DNA of 64,000 bases, from positions 2,279,001 through 2,343,000 of the forward strand of contig CP054184.1 of assembly GCA_015709715.1 (NCBI GenBank), read 5' to 3'. A model generated the notes under the pieces. That model ran no database searches, had not been told where the DNA came from, and was given only the letters and a program-made list of their open reading frames with translations. The DNA is from Nitrospira sp. (GTDB lineage: Bacteria; Nitrospirota; Nitrospiria; Nitrospirales; Nitrospiraceae). The position numbers and the translations under genes were made by a program. Shown in pieces: positions 29,549-38,764 of the stretch; the first letter of the stretch is position 1; every line of letters starts with the position of its first letter.

Positions 29549-31030
29549 ATGACCACACAAGGCCGCCGCGTACTCGCCCTGGCTCCGATGCCGCCGGAGA
29601 AATCCGCCTATGCGTTGGCGCGTTATAGCCGTTCTCCCGATAGCATCGAGAACAGCCTCACGTGGGTCCACGGCCATTCGTCGGAGAAATTTTGGGAGCA
29701 GTTTTATTTCGACTATGGACATGCCTCGATTGCGGACCTGGGGCACGTCATCATTTGCTTCGAACAGATTTCCGAATTGGCCGCGATCCGGTTGGAGGAT
29801 GAGCCGCTGTGGGACGGGCAGGCCAAATCCAGTCGGTATCAGAACTTCGCCTCCAATAACTGGTTCGTCCCCGACGCCATTCGCGGGCAGGATGCGGAAG
29901 GGTCGTATCTCGGTATCCTCCGCAGCCTCGGGACGGTCTATCGAGCCCTGCATGAACCGCTCTGCGAATTCCTGACCGAGAGGGAACCTCGGCCGGACGA
30001 CATGACACCGGCGGCCTACCAGCGGGCGATCGCCGCCCGAGCCTTTGATGTGACGCGCTACCTGCTGCCGCTCGCGGCCCAGACCAATGTCGGCCAAGTG
30101 GTGAGCATCCGCACCCTGGAGAAGCAGATCTCCCGTCTGTTGTCTTCGCAACTGCCCGAACTGCGGATGATCGGCGAAGAATTGAAGGAGGCCTGTCAGC
30201 GCAAGCCGGTCAACCTCTGGGGAGAACTCTCCGGGCAGGCGGCCGGATTGGGAGAACCCCTCGCGCCGACGTTGGCGCGCCATGCGAAAGCCAGTCCCTA
30301 CCAAGCGTCGGTCTACAGCGACCTCGCGCGTTATGCGAAGGAGGCGCTACGGAACACGGGCCTCGACCAGCCGACGAACTGGGGTGAAACCAAACCGGTC
30401 GACTTGATCGAGACCCACCATCCGCTCGACGAGGTGGTGACCACGCTGCTCTACCGCGCCAGCCAAGCCCCCTATCGAAAAATCCTGGCCGTGGTGCAGA
30501 ACTGGACCGACAAAGACAAGCAGGCCGCCATCGAAGTCGCCCTGCAGCGCCGCGGACCCTACGATGAGTTGATCAAGGAATTCCGGAGCGGGTACGCCTT
30601 CATCTTCGACGTCACCATGGATATCGGCGGATGGCGGGACATGCATCGTCACCGACGTTGCCAGCAGATCCAACAGAATTTCACGACCGCGTTGGGGTTC
30701 GAGACGCCGCCCATGCTTGCCGAGGCCGGTCTCGAACGCGAATACCAGGACGCCATGATGCATGTGAAGGCCGACGTCGAGCAGCTCCGGAAGATCAGTC
30801 AGGAAGCAGCGCTCTATGCCATTCCCTTCGGGTTCTCCGTACGTTGTCTCTTCAAGATGGACTTTGCCGAGGCCGAATACATTGCGAAGCTGCGATCCGG
30901 CGTGAAGGGACACTGGTCCTATCGCACCATCGCCTGGCTGATGAAACAACAACTCACTGAACGGTATCCGATCCTGGGCGCCCGCATGGAGGCGACGCCG
31001 CCCGATGTGCAGGATGTCCTTACCCGCTGA
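29549..31030 (+). CDS. Double-length ThyX-like FAD-dependent thymidylate synthase homologue
   Basis: 493 residues, about twice the usual ThyX length, made of two ThyX-like halves. The first half has FWEQFYFDYGHASIADLGHVIICFEQISELAA and KSSRYQNF; the second has FIFDVTMDIGGWRDMHRHRRCQQIQQNF, where RHRRCQQIQQ stands in the place of the RHR-x7-S motif. The normal enzyme makes dTMP from dUMP using methylene-tetrahydrofolate, NADPH and FAD as a tetramer with shared active sites. A fused pair could form equivalent sites, but Gln replaces the motif serine and first-half motif residues differ, so activity is uncertain. A TPR gene follows 17 bp later. Confidence 0.75.
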   Translation: MTTQGRRVLALAPMPPEKSAYALARYSRSPDSIENSLTWVHGHSSEKFWEQFYFDYGHASIADLGHVIICFEQISELAAIRLEDEPLWDGQAKSSRYQNFASNNWFVPDAIRGQDAEGSYLGILRSLGTVYRALHEPLCEFLTEREPRPDDMTPAAYQRAIAARAFDVTRYLLPLAAQTNVGQVVSIRTLEKQISRLLSSQLPELRMIGEELKEACQRKPVNLWGELSGQAAGLGEPLAPTLARHAKASPYQASVYSDLARYAKEALRNTGLDQPTNWGETKPVDLIETHHPLDEVVTTLLYRASQAPYRKILAVVQNWTDKDKQAAIEVALQRRGPYDELIKEFRSGYAFIFDVTMDIGGWRDMHRHRRCQQIQQNFTTALGFETPPMLAEAGLEREYQDAMMHVKADVEQLRKISQEAALYAIPFGFSVRCLFKMDFAEAEYIAKLRSGVKGHWSYRTIAWLMKQQLTERYPILGARMEATPPDVQDVLTR

Positions 31031-31047
31031 CCGGCCGGCCCCGTACC

Positions 31048-32085
31048 ATGACCACCTTCCAAGACCAGATTGAATCGGCCTTCGTGGCAGGAGAGTGGGA
31101 GCGTCTCGGGCGCGAGGCTGCAGCCTGGGCCCAGGCGGTGGAGGCCGCCGCCGAACGCAATCCCCGGCCCTATTTCGCCCTCAATGTCACGCATCTGTTG
31201 CGGGGCCAATTCGCGGAGGCCTGGCGGGTGCACGCCAAGGCCCTGCAAGAGGCCGAGGACATCGAGACCGTCCGGCAGTGGGTGGAGTCGCTCGCGGCGC
31301 GGCATCCGGCCAATGCCCATCTGCATCTCGTGCAGGGGTTGTTCCTGGCGCAGTCGGGCCAGTCGGAGCAATCGGTGATCTATTATAAAGAGGCGGCCAA
31401 GCTCGATCCGCAGTCTGCCTATCCCCATTACTTCTTAGCGCAGATCCACGAGCGCGCCGCGCATGTCGAGATGGCGATCAAGGAGTATCGCGAAGCGGTC
31501 CGGCTCGACCCGACCTTTGCCCCCGCCCGCACCAATCTCGGCGTGGCCTATCAGGAACAGGGCCGACTCGAAATGGCGATTCCGCAATATCGCGAAGTCA
31601 TCAAACTGAACCCCTATGATGCCATTGCGCACGCCAACCTGGCCTGTGCCTTGGCGGAGCAGGGCAAGTTCGAACCGGCCCTACAGGCCTATAAAGAAGC
31701 GCTCAGGCTGAATCCGCAGGATGCGGAGGTCCACCTCGCCTTGGGGGGCCTGTACGAAACGAAGGGGCGGACGGATCTGGCCATGAAGGAATATCGGGAC
31801 GCCGTGGAGGCCAACCCGGCCCTGGCGTCCGCCCACACCGCGTTGGGCTGGCTCTTGATGGAAAAGTCGCGGCCTACGGAAGCCATGGAGTGTTTCAATC
31901 GAGCGGTGAAAGCCAATCCGGAAGATGCGCAGGCCTACTACGGCATCGGCCGCATCTACGCCGCTCGAGGCAAACGCGAATCCGCCGCCGAAAACTTCTC
32001 CAAAGCCATCCGCCTGGAAAAAGATCCCGCCAAGAAAAACGACATCATGAACGCCCTCTTCGCGAGCGGCCAGACCGGGGATTGA
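31048..32085 (+). CDS. Tetratricopeptide repeat protein
   Basis: 345 residues without a signal peptide. From about residue 100 onward at least six TPR units follow one another, each with the W/A-G-Y-A-P spacing: SEQSVIYYKEAAKLDPQSAYPHYFLAQIH, EMAIKEYREAVRLDPTFAPARTNLGVAYQEQG, MAIPQYREVIKLNPYDAIAHANLACALAEQG, PALQAYKEALRLNPQDAEVHLALGGLYETKG and more. It is a cytoplasmic scaffold of unknown partner. It follows the ThyX-like gene closely and may be cotranscribed. Confidence 0.9.
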   Translation: MTTFQDQIESAFVAGEWERLGREAAAWAQAVEAAAERNPRPYFALNVTHLLRGQFAEAWRVHAKALQEAEDIETVRQWVESLAARHPANAHLHLVQGLFLAQSGQSEQSVIYYKEAAKLDPQSAYPHYFLAQIHERAAHVEMAIKEYREAVRLDPTFAPARTNLGVAYQEQGRLEMAIPQYREVIKLNPYDAIAHANLACALAEQGKFEPALQAYKEALRLNPQDAEVHLALGGLYETKGRTDLAMKEYRDAVEANPALASAHTALGWLLMEKSRPTEAMECFNRAVKANPEDAQAYYGIGRIYAARGKRESAAENFSKAIRLEKDPAKKNDIMNALFASGQTGD

Positions 32086-32193
32086 GCAGGCCAGAAAGCG
32101 TACGTTCTTATTAGCGCGCGGATCGACCGTTCGAAGCGAGATCGCGTGGCTCCAGGTAGGGCACTCTTCTCACTGAGAACATCCCCGGCAAGC

Positions 32194-32571
32194 GGTTCCC
32201 TCAAGGATGCCGGTCAAGCGATTGGTAAGAGCAAGGAGGGTGGAATCGACGGCGTAATTCGTCAGGACAAGTTGGGCTTGGATAATATTTATGTCCAAGC
32301 GAAACGGTGGAATGATAAGCCGGTGAGTAGCCCGGACATCGACCAATTCGCAGGCGCGCTTTCCAAGATGAAAGCGAACAAAGGCATTTTTATCACAACC
32401 TCCACATTCACTAAAGACGCGCGCGCATCCGTGTATTCCTCACGAATTATCCTCATCGATGGTGCGCAATTAGCGGGGTATATGATTGATCACGATGTGG
32501 GGGTGTCGATTGCTTCAACCTATGAAATCAAGAGAGTCGACTCGGATTTCTTCGAGGAGGACATCGAATAA
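32194..32571 (+). pseudogene. C-terminal remnant of an Mrr-type restriction endonuclease
   Basis: The frame encodes GSLKDAGQAIGKSKEGGIDGVIRQDKLGLDNIYVQAKRWN, then GIFITTSTFTKDARASVYSSRIILIDGAQLAGYMIDHDVGVSI, which is the Mrr catalytic domain (restriction endonuclease-like fold with the D...QxK metal and catalytic residues). Full Mrr proteins are about 300 residues with an N-terminal winged-helix DNA-reading domain. Here only about 125 C-terminal residues remain, and the upstream sequence has no matching coding region. It is a degraded gene, probably left from a former Type IV restriction system, next to a toxin-antitoxin pair. Confidence 0.8.
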
Positions 32572-32630
32572 ATTCCCTTGTTCCATCCGAACCGTCAGTG
32601 GCTTTCAGCACCCTGTGCATGGACTCCGGC

Positions 32631-32659
32631 TTGACCCTTCCATAGGCCTCGGTTAGTAT
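32631..32659 (+). promoter_or_regulatory. Promoter of the toxin-antitoxin pair
   Basis: TTGACC (-35, 32631-32636), a 17-bp spacer and TAGTAT (-10, 32654-32659) stand 43 bp before the antitoxin GTG. Spacing is ideal and the -35 box differs from consensus by one base. Antitoxins of this class normally repress their own promoter. Confidence 0.6.
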
Positions 32660-32701
32660 CCACAATGGTGCCATTACGGAACCATCTGAGAGGAGATTGC
32701 C

Positions 32702-32944
32702 GTGGCAACCTTGACCATCAAAAACATTCCCGAGCCCTTAGTCAAATGTCTCAAACAGCGAGCAGCTGCGCATCGGCGCAGTTTGAACTTTGAGGTCATT
32801 TCTTGCCTTGAACAGATGACCCACAGCGTCCCCGTTGATGCGGATGCCTTACTGGCAAGGGCGCGGGCGGTACGCTGTGTTCCTAAAGGCGTTCGACTCA
32901 ACGATCGTCTGCTTCAGGATCTCAAAACGGCCGGTCGACCATGA
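32702..32944 (+). CDS. FitA/VapB-type ribbon-helix-helix antitoxin
   Basis: 80 residues with a GTG start behind GAGGAG. The N-terminus ATLTIKNIPEPLVKCLKQRAAAHRRSLNFEVISCLEQM is the ribbon-helix-helix DNA-binding unit of FitA-like antitoxins (TLTIKNIP, then HRRSLNxEV). The C-terminal tail (AVRCVPKGVRLNDRLLQDLKTAGRP) should wrap around and block the toxin. Its stop overlaps the toxin start by 4 bases. Confidence 0.88.
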   Translation: MATLTIKNIPEPLVKCLKQRAAAHRRSLNFEVISCLEQMTHSVPVDADALLARARAVRCVPKGVRLNDRLLQDLKTAGRP

Positions 32945-33342
32945 TTGTGGCGGATACGAATCTGTTGATCTATCTCTATGTCCAAGGCCAGCGGACTCAA
33001 GAGAGCGAGGCTGTACTGAGGCAGGATGCGGTGTGGACGGTACCACTGCTGTGGCGCTCAGAGTTTCGGAATGCCTTGGTCGGGCTGATCCGTACAGGCG
33101 CGCTTCAGTTGAATGATGCGCTCGCCATGAGCGAGGAAGCAGAACGATGGCTGAACGGATATGAATACAGCGTGCTCTCGCCACATGTGCTGACATTAGC
33201 CACTCGGTCTAGTTGTTCCGCCTATGATTGTGAATTCGTGGCTCTTGCCCAGGATTTGGAAGTGCCGTTGGTCACGAGTGATCGTCAGGTTCTGAACGCA
33301 TTTCCAACGATTGCCGTTTCTCCGTCCGACTTTACGGCCTGA
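32941..33342 (+). CDS. PIN-domain ribonuclease toxin (VapC/FitB type)
   Basis: 133 residues. Acidic active-site residues of the PIN domain are present: Asp in MIVADTNLLIYLY, Glu in WRSEFRNAL, Asp in AYDCEFVALA and Asp in LVTSDRQVL. The protein is expected to be a Mg-dependent RNase that stops translation when the antitoxin is lost. ATGA overlap with the antitoxin fits a two-gene operon. Confidence 0.9.
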   Translation: MIVADTNLLIYLYVQGQRTQESEAVLRQDAVWTVPLLWRSEFRNALVGLIRTGALQLNDALAMSEEAERWLNGYEYSVLSPHVLTLATRSSCSAYDCEFVALAQDLEVPLVTSDRQVLNAFPTIAVSPSDFTA

Positions 33343-33460
33343 TGGGAAAACGGTAGGCGGGGACAAATTCTCTGATGCCGTCTTTTCCAAGGGAAGATTG
33401 AGACGCAAACGATAGCGAAGCAGTGACGGAGTCGGTATCAGGATTGCGACGCGTCCCGCG

Positions 33461-33730
33461 TTACAGCTCTCGAATCGCGCCTTGGAGGACGGTGATCTGG
33501 GTGACGGGGTCGCCGGCGGCTTGCAGCTCCACGCGCATCTGTTCCTTGAGGTAGGACGAGTAGCCGATCTTGTCGATGAGGAGTTCGAGAAACCGCTCGG
33601 ACGGCAGGAGACTCTGGGCCTTGAGTTCTTCGATGGTCTCATCGCTCACCGGCACGTAGCTGCTGCCGATGTGGAAGATGATGTTGTAGTGGCGATCGCG
33701 CCCCAACCGCTCGAACCGTAGTCCCTTCAC
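33461..33730 (-). CDS. Small protein of unknown function at the end of the carbon-uptake gene run
   Basis: 89 residues with a GTG start behind a GGAAGGACGG site. The sequence (MKGLRFERLGRDRHYNIIFHIGSSYVPVSDETIEELK, then KIGYSSYLKEQMRVELQAAGDPVTQITVLQGAIREL) looks like a compact alpha/beta protein. I recognise no family. It lies 88 bp after the P-II-like gene in the same direction. Confidence 0.6.
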   Translation of the reverse strand: MKGLRFERLGRDRHYNIIFHIGSSYVPVSDETIEELKAQSLLPSERFLELLIDKIGYSSYLKEQMRVELQAAGDPVTQITVLQGAIREL

Positions 33731-33818
33731 GTGCCGTCCTTCCTGCTACAGGCCAACGGGGGCCCATTGTAGACAATCACCGGTGAGAAGACAAGGTCGC
33801 GGCATTCCACGCGTTTTG

Positions 33819-34160
33819 TCAGGACCGCCCGGGTTTTTTCCCGAAGTACTCGACCCGGCTGACGGTGACGTCGGACACGAACATGACGCCCGAGTACCGA
33901 TCGAAGAGCGGCCGCAAGCCGGCCAGGATCGGCTCCACCTTTTCCTCCGGCACCACGGTCATGATCATGACCAAGCTCTCCTGTTCGCTGAACATGAAGT
34001 GGGCTTCGCGCAGGCCGTGATGTCCCTTGCCTGAAATGTTGCCGATGATTGTATAGCCGGTGGCCTGCACCTTGTCCAGCAACTCGGTGACGAACGGTCG
34101 ATTCTCCCCCGACACGATGACGCGAATTTCTTTCATCGCATGCAGCGTCAACTCGCCCAT
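33819..34160 (-). CDS. P-II-like signalling protein beside DabA
   Basis: 113 residues. KEIRVIVSGENRPFVTELLDKVQATGYTIIGNISGKGHHGL, then VMIMTVVPEEKVEPILAGLRPLFDRYSGVMFVSDVTVSRVEYF, follows the beta-alpha-beta-beta-alpha-beta pattern of the P-II superfamily, with a T-loop-like region around GKGHHGLREAHFMF. P-II-like proteins near bicarbonate transporters (SbtB, CPII) bind nucleotides or bicarbonate and adjust uptake. Here the gene starts 51 bp after dabA, so control of the Dab transporter is a reasonable inference. The uridylylation Tyr of classical GlnB was not seen. AAGGAG precedes the ATG. Confidence 0.8.
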   Translation of the reverse strand: MGELTLHAMKEIRVIVSGENRPFVTELLDKVQATGYTIIGNISGKGHHGLREAHFMFSEQESLVMIMTVVPEEKVEPILAGLRPLFDRYSGVMFVSDVTVSRVEYFGKKPGRS

Positions 34161-34211
34161 GGTTCCACTCCTTTTCCAGTGTCGCGCAACGCGCTCGACG
34201 GCTTGTCGCCG

Positions 34212-37200
34212 TTATAAGTCCGACAGGAGGCCGACCCGACGCCAGGCCCCGGACGGCATATAGCGGTACCACGTGCCGTCGGCAGGGTCCAAAGCGGCCA
34301 GATGCACCCATTCATTCTGATAAAAATGTTGAAGCACCTCGTGCCGCGCGATGAGTTTTTCGATGCGAGCGCGCGGAGCTTCCACCAGCGTCAGCAGGCG
34401 CATGGGTTCGTGATAGGGCATGTCGCCGTTCATGACCGTCTGCCAGGCCAGGCCGAGGCGAAGGTCGCTCCAGGGGCCGGACATGATACCGGCGCGGGCG
34501 ACCACGTTGTGGTAAATCTTACTGCCGCTGCCGTACACGTCGTTGTCCACGGCGGAAAAGTAATGCTCCATGTTGATCCATTGTGCCACCACTTGGGCAG
34601 CGGTCAGGAGCACTTCCAACAGCCGGTCGGTCGGGTCTTCGCGATGGTCGTACGAATGGAGAAACACGCGACCGGCGAGATTGAGGCCCTTGGTCAACTC
34701 GCGTCGGCCGATGACGAAGGCGGTATTGCCGGAGAGTCCCCATTCCGGCCGCACTTGGCTCCAATCCGCGCTTCGCTGGGCGGCCTGCGCGGCGGCTTCG
34801 TCGAGCGGGAGCACGGCGCCCACCTCGGGAAACCGGCTGCAGCGCTCCTGACTGGTCAAGGCGGCGGCTTCCCGTAAATCGTCCGAGAGCCGGGCCACGT
34901 CCTTGCGATGCGTCGGCGGCACGTCTTCGAGGTCGAAGAGCTGCACCTCATCGGTCGTGGTGTTGACCTGACCGGCCAGGAAGTGCGTATCGGGCGGAAT
35001 CTCGATGCCCCGTCGCGCCAAGCGGTCGCGAACCGGAGGGCGGTTGGCCATGGCGGCCAGCGTCCGGGCGTTGGGGTGGCCCTCGTTGCCGCCGCAGGCG
35101 CCGCAATCCAACGCCGATTCAAACGGATTGTTCTCGGTCGTGCTGCCGTGCGCGCAGAAGAGTACGAGCCGAGCGAAGTTCCGCACCAGCCCCATCATGC
35201 GCAGGGCGGTTTCCACGGTGATGACCTGCTCTTCGAGGGTGAAGCCGGTCCGCGTGATGCGCTCTTTCTGGCGCGAGGCCGCGCGGCGATTGATCCGATA
35301 GGGTCCCCGTAATTCCTCGACAAAGGCCGTCAGTTGCTCGGGTGAAAGGTCGGCCGCCTCGCTCAGGAAGGGCTCCACCGGCGCATCTTCGTCCAAGGCG
35401 CGACGCCGCAAGGCCTCTACGAATTCCGGATCGACCCGCGCGCCGTGAAGTCCCAGCCGATCTCGCAAGGCTTTCCAGATCAACGCACGCTGTTCGGACA
35501 TCACCATTTCTTCCGTCTCGGCTGGGGCCAATTTGTCCACGGTGAGGATCGTGGCGATGGGTGGCACGAACAGCCGGCGGAGCCAGCTCGTGAGGCGCTT
35601 GTAGAGGGAAGGAAAGAGCGTCTTACCCACGATCGGAAGCCCGTAGAACCAGCCGAGAGACTCCACCATGACATAGGGGGTGACGACGTTTTCCTTCAAG
35701 TCGTGCAAGAGCGTATGGCCGGCATGGACCAGCTTGGCGCGCGACTGATGTTTCGACACGTAATGGTCGAGGTAGCTGCGCGGGATCTCCCGCACTTCGT
35801 TCTTCGCGCGCATGATGACAGGGAACTGCTCGGTCTCATGCTCCTTGCCCCAGGCGCGGTAGCGGATGAAAACGGCGAAAAATCCGGCAAAACCGTAGGT
35901 GTCGTTGGCGCCGGTGGATTCCAGGTGGCGGCGGAACGGTTCGGACCGCACGTCGATGCAGAAGACCGACTGTGACTGAGGCCGCACGGGCGGTTGATGT
36001 TCCGGTGTGGGCGGCTGGGGTTTGGCTTGGGCTCGTTGGAGCATGGCGAACAGCTGCTCCTGGTACCCTGCCTCGAACGCCTTGAGCCAGACGGGACCAT
36101 GGGCGGATTCCGGGAAGGCATCCATCCAGTCCACCAGGCTGCGAAGGTCGGCGGGCGCCCCTTCCATCAAAAGGGTGGGCACCAGTTCCAAGGCCTGCGC
36201 AAGGCTCAGCAGACGACGGGCCATGCTCCGATGGGCGGCCCGCTCGCGGCGCGGCCCATACTCGACCTGATAGTGATGAGCCAGGCGTTCCCATTCCACG
36301 GCGACGACGCCGGCTCCGGGAGGCATGGTTCTCATCCGCGCATGGAGCCGATCCACCCGTTCGGCATAGGCTGCCGGTAACAAGCCGGCCGTGCGCTTCG
36401 TGCGCAGAAAGTACGCGTGCGGTTGCCGTTCCATGAACGAGGCGATGGCCGGATAATTCCCATCGATCCCCAATTCCACGCGGCAGGCTTGTGCGACCAG
36501 CTCGCGCACGTACCAGAGGCGCACGGCTAGGAATTTGACCAAGCCGACAGGATAGGCCTGTTGCCAGGCGTAGCCGGTTTCCTCCGCCCGCCACTTGATG
36601 AATCCGGCCCAGCCGGGCAGGGCGGCGAGCTGCAACGCGAGGTAATCCTGTCGGAGCTCCATCGGGATGCCCAAGGCTTCCAGGCACTCGATCACGGTGT
36701 CTTCGGGATGCTCCGACAGGGCGGCGATTTTTCGCCCCGCGTCCGCGATGCCGCAGGTCATCCACTCCTTGGATGCGAGCGCCTTCCAGGCGGCATAAAA
36801 CCCCTGCTCCCGGCCGGGCATCGCCCACGTGGCATGGCCCTCGTCCAGGAAGGCCTCGCACCACTTGATGAGTTCGCCATTGATCTGTTGGCCGATCTGG
36901 GTCCCCAGCGTGCGGTCGCACCAACTGGAGAGCGTGAGTTCCTTGCCCAAGGCGGCCAGCTCCTCGCGCACCATGTCGGCCATGCGGTCTTGGAAGGACG
37001 AGGTCGGTAGGGTCGCCAGGTGCTCGGCCAGGCCCTCGATCTGTTCCTCGTGCGGTTCGCGCTCCATGAGGCGGTCGAGCGGTTCCTCCACCGGCGCGGA
37101 AAGGCCGTGAGTCAGGCAGGCACGCAGGACCTCGCGATGGGCGATCACGCAAGGGCCGAGCGTGACCTGTTCGTCACGCGCCAGGGGAGCCAGCGCGCCC

Positions 37201-37472
37201 TCGATGTGGCGGACGAGGATGCGCCCGCTCTTCACATACTGCCGATAGACGTCTCCGGACAGGTACCCCTTGCCGCCCAGGAATCGCTCGCCACGGCGCA
37301 CCGTTTCCGCGAAGGGCAGGTATTCCAGGCTGTGCAAGGGGTTATGGTGCACGAACGTCCGCATGGGCCAGTACTGCGCGATCACCTCGCTGGCGAGGCG
37401 GATCATGCCGCGCAGCTCCATGCGGCGAGCTTCGAGGTCGGCAGGATGGAGGCCGGCGGTTATGGAGTCCAT
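34212..37472 (-). CDS. dabA: DabA (DUF2309) inorganic carbon transporter subunit
   Basis: 1086 residues from MDSITAGLHPADLEARRM. The N-terminus has YWPMRTFVHHNPLHSLEYLPF. The beta-carbonic-anhydrase-like zinc site known for DabA is visible: FCIDVRSEPFRRHLE (Cys and Asp) and FCAHGSTTENNP with DCGACGGNEGHPNA (His and Cys). DabA pairs with a NuoL-like membrane subunit to pull CO2 into the cell as bicarbonate, driven by an ion gradient. The reading frame stays open for 423 more codons upstream, but that part overlaps the NuoN-like gene in another frame and has no homologous look. The chosen ATG has GGAGGGAAG in front and overlaps that gene by 13 bp. Confidence 0.93.
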   Translation of the reverse strand: MDSITAGLHPADLEARRMELRGMIRLASEVIAQYWPMRTFVHHNPLHSLEYLPFAETVRRGERFLGGKGYLSGDVYRQYVKSGRILVRHIEGALAPLARDEQVTLGPCVIAHREVLRACLTHGLSAPVEEPLDRLMEREPHEEQIEGLAEHLATLPTSSFQDRMADMVREELAALGKELTLSSWCDRTLGTQIGQQINGELIKWCEAFLDEGHATWAMPGREQGFYAAWKALASKEWMTCGIADAGRKIAALSEHPEDTVIECLEALGIPMELRQDYLALQLAALPGWAGFIKWRAEETGYAWQQAYPVGLVKFLAVRLWYVRELVAQACRVELGIDGNYPAIASFMERQPHAYFLRTKRTAGLLPAAYAERVDRLHARMRTMPPGAGVVAVEWERLAHHYQVEYGPRRERAAHRSMARRLLSLAQALELVPTLLMEGAPADLRSLVDWMDAFPESAHGPVWLKAFEAGYQEQLFAMLQRAQAKPQPPTPEHQPPVRPQSQSVFCIDVRSEPFRRHLESTGANDTYGFAGFFAVFIRYRAWGKEHETEQFPVIMRAKNEVREIPRSYLDHYVSKHQSRAKLVHAGHTLLHDLKENVVTPYVMVESLGWFYGLPIVGKTLFPSLYKRLTSWLRRLFVPPIATILTVDKLAPAETEEMVMSEQRALIWKALRDRLGLHGARVDPEFVEALRRRALDEDAPVEPFLSEAADLSPEQLTAFVEELRGPYRINRRAASRQKERITRTGFTLEEQVITVETALRMMGLVRNFARLVLFCAHGSTTENNPFESALDCGACGGNEGHPNARTLAAMANRPPVRDRLARRGIEIPPDTHFLAGQVNTTTDEVQLFDLEDVPPTHRKDVARLSDDLREAAALTSQERCSRFPEVGAVLPLDEAAAQAAQRSADWSQVRPEWGLSGNTAFVIGRRELTKGLNLAGRVFLHSYDHREDPTDRLLEVLLTAAQVVAQWINMEHYFSAVDNDVYGSGSKIYHNVVARAGIMSGPWSDLRLGLAWQTVMNGDMPYHEPMRLLTLVEAPRARIEKLIARHEVLQHFYQNEWVHLAALDPADGTWYRYMPSGAWRRVGLLSDL

Positions 37473-38764
37473 CCGCTTCCCTCCATTGCGACCGAAAGCG
37501 GCACGACAGCCTCGCTCGATTCGAACCAGCGGGCAGGCGCCGTGCCGAGCACCAAAAGGAATAGGAGCACCAGCAACAACGACGCCCACTCCGTCCCGCG
37601 TAGATCCTCGTAGCGCAGGCCAGGCTTGGTTCGACCGAACACCAACTGTTGCGGGAGGTCGATGGCGTACCAGGAGGCGCTGAGCCAGGCGATCACAATG
37701 AGAGCCAGCGACGCCGAGGGCGTGAAGGAGGGATTCAACAACAGGCCCAGGAATCCGGCGTAGACGCCGAACGGCGGCATGCCCAGTGCCGCGAGCGCCA
37801 GCAACATCAGCACCGTGCTGAAACGAGGCATGGGGTAGGCCATGCCGCCGAGGGACCGCAGGTCCATATCTCCATAACGGGCGCGGATGCTGTACCAGGC
37901 CGACACCAGCCCGCTCGTGGCGAGGCCCACGGCGCCGACAAACACCAGGGCTTGAACCGGGGCGGCCCCGGTCTCTCCCACGTACCACCAGAGCATGCAG
38001 AAGAAGGCGACGGCGCCATAGGCGAAGCGCGGCAACGGTCGGCTTTGAATTAGCGCGCGGAGCGAACCGTAGGCGGCTCCCGCCAGGGCCAGAATCGACA
38101 GGGTGCGCAAGATCGTCGGCGACAGGCTCGGCAGCAGCAGATACAACTCGTGGAAGCCGAGCACGGGCAGGAGGAATGCCAAGAAGGCGGGCAGATTGCC
38201 CGGCAACCCGGTGAGCACCGCGATGTACCCTCCGTGCAGAGGCAAGAGCGGGAACAACGTCGCACAGGCGATCAATGCGGCCACCGTGGAGGCGGGCTCC
38301 GGAAGGAATAGGCTCGCCAGGGTCGTGACCACACCGAGTCCATAGGAAGCGAGACCTCTCCAGGCGGTCAGGCCGCCTTCCTGGTGCTGCGCAATCAACG
38401 CGCAGAGCAATCCGAACAGCAGCAACAGGAACAGGTGATGCGTCGAGTCCAGCGCGGTGAGCGTGCCGAGGCCCAATCCCAAGAAGAGCAGGGTCATGGC
38501 CCAAGGCCGCTGATGGCTCGGATGCAGGGGTTGGCCCAGCAGGGACAGGAAGGCCGCGATCGGCAGCCAATAGAGGAACGGCAGGCCTCCCATCCCTTCT
38601 CCAAGACTCCACGAGAGGCCGAGGGTCAGGAGCAGGGTAGCCACCGTGGCCGACAGGGCCCAGCGCTTCAGCCGATCCAGCGGGGAGCGCAGGAGCAGGG
38701 CGACGACCGCACCAAGGGCGGGCAGGGCCACCAGCAACCAATGCGCCAGCCAGGCCCGCATCAT
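37460..38764 (-). CDS. NuoN/MrpD-like antiporter-type subunit of the Dab locus
   Basis: 434 residues, almost wholly hydrophobic with about 12-14 membrane helices (WLLVALPALGAVVALLL, LFLLLLFGLLCALIA, LFPLLPLHGGYIAVLTGLPGNLPAFLAFLLP, RFSTVLMLLALAALGMPPFGVYAGFLGLLL). The LFPLLPLHGGY and GMPPFGVYAGF stretches match the proton-channel core of complex I/Mrp antiporter subunits. Standard Dab systems have one such subunit; this locus has two. It begins with ATGATG overlapping the stop of the NuoL-like gene and ends 13 bp inside dabA, so all three are coupled. Confidence 0.85.
   Translation of the reverse strand: MMRAWLAHWLLVALPALGAVVALLLRSPLDRLKRWALSATVATLLLTLGLSWSLGEGMGGLPFLYWLPIAAFLSLLGQPLHPSHQRPWAMTLLFLGLGLGTLTALDSTHHLFLLLLFGLLCALIAQHQEGGLTAWRGLASYGLGVVTTLASLFLPEPASTVAALIACATLFPLLPLHGGYIAVLTGLPGNLPAFLAFLLPVLGFHELYLLLPSLSPTILRTLSILALAGAAYGSLRALIQSRPLPRFAYGAVAFFCMLWWYVGETGAAPVQALVFVGAVGLATSGLVSAWYSIRARYGDMDLRSLGGMAYPMPRFSTVLMLLALAALGMPPFGVYAGFLGLLLNPSFTPSASLALIVIAWLSASWYAIDLPQQLVFGRTKPGLRYEDLRGTEWASLLLVLLFLLVLGTAPARWFESSEAVVPLSVAMEGSGWTP

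Noticed and set aside
33727..34311. 194-codon frame overlapping the P-II-like gene
   Set aside because: Out-of-frame shadow; the P-II-like frame has the fold pattern and a ribosome site.
37473..38741. A 423-codon upstream extension of dabA in the same frame
   Set aside because: It overlaps the NuoN-like gene in another frame, is rich in Arg/Pro/Gly as expected of a shadow frame, and a good ribosome site precedes the internal ATG at 37472.
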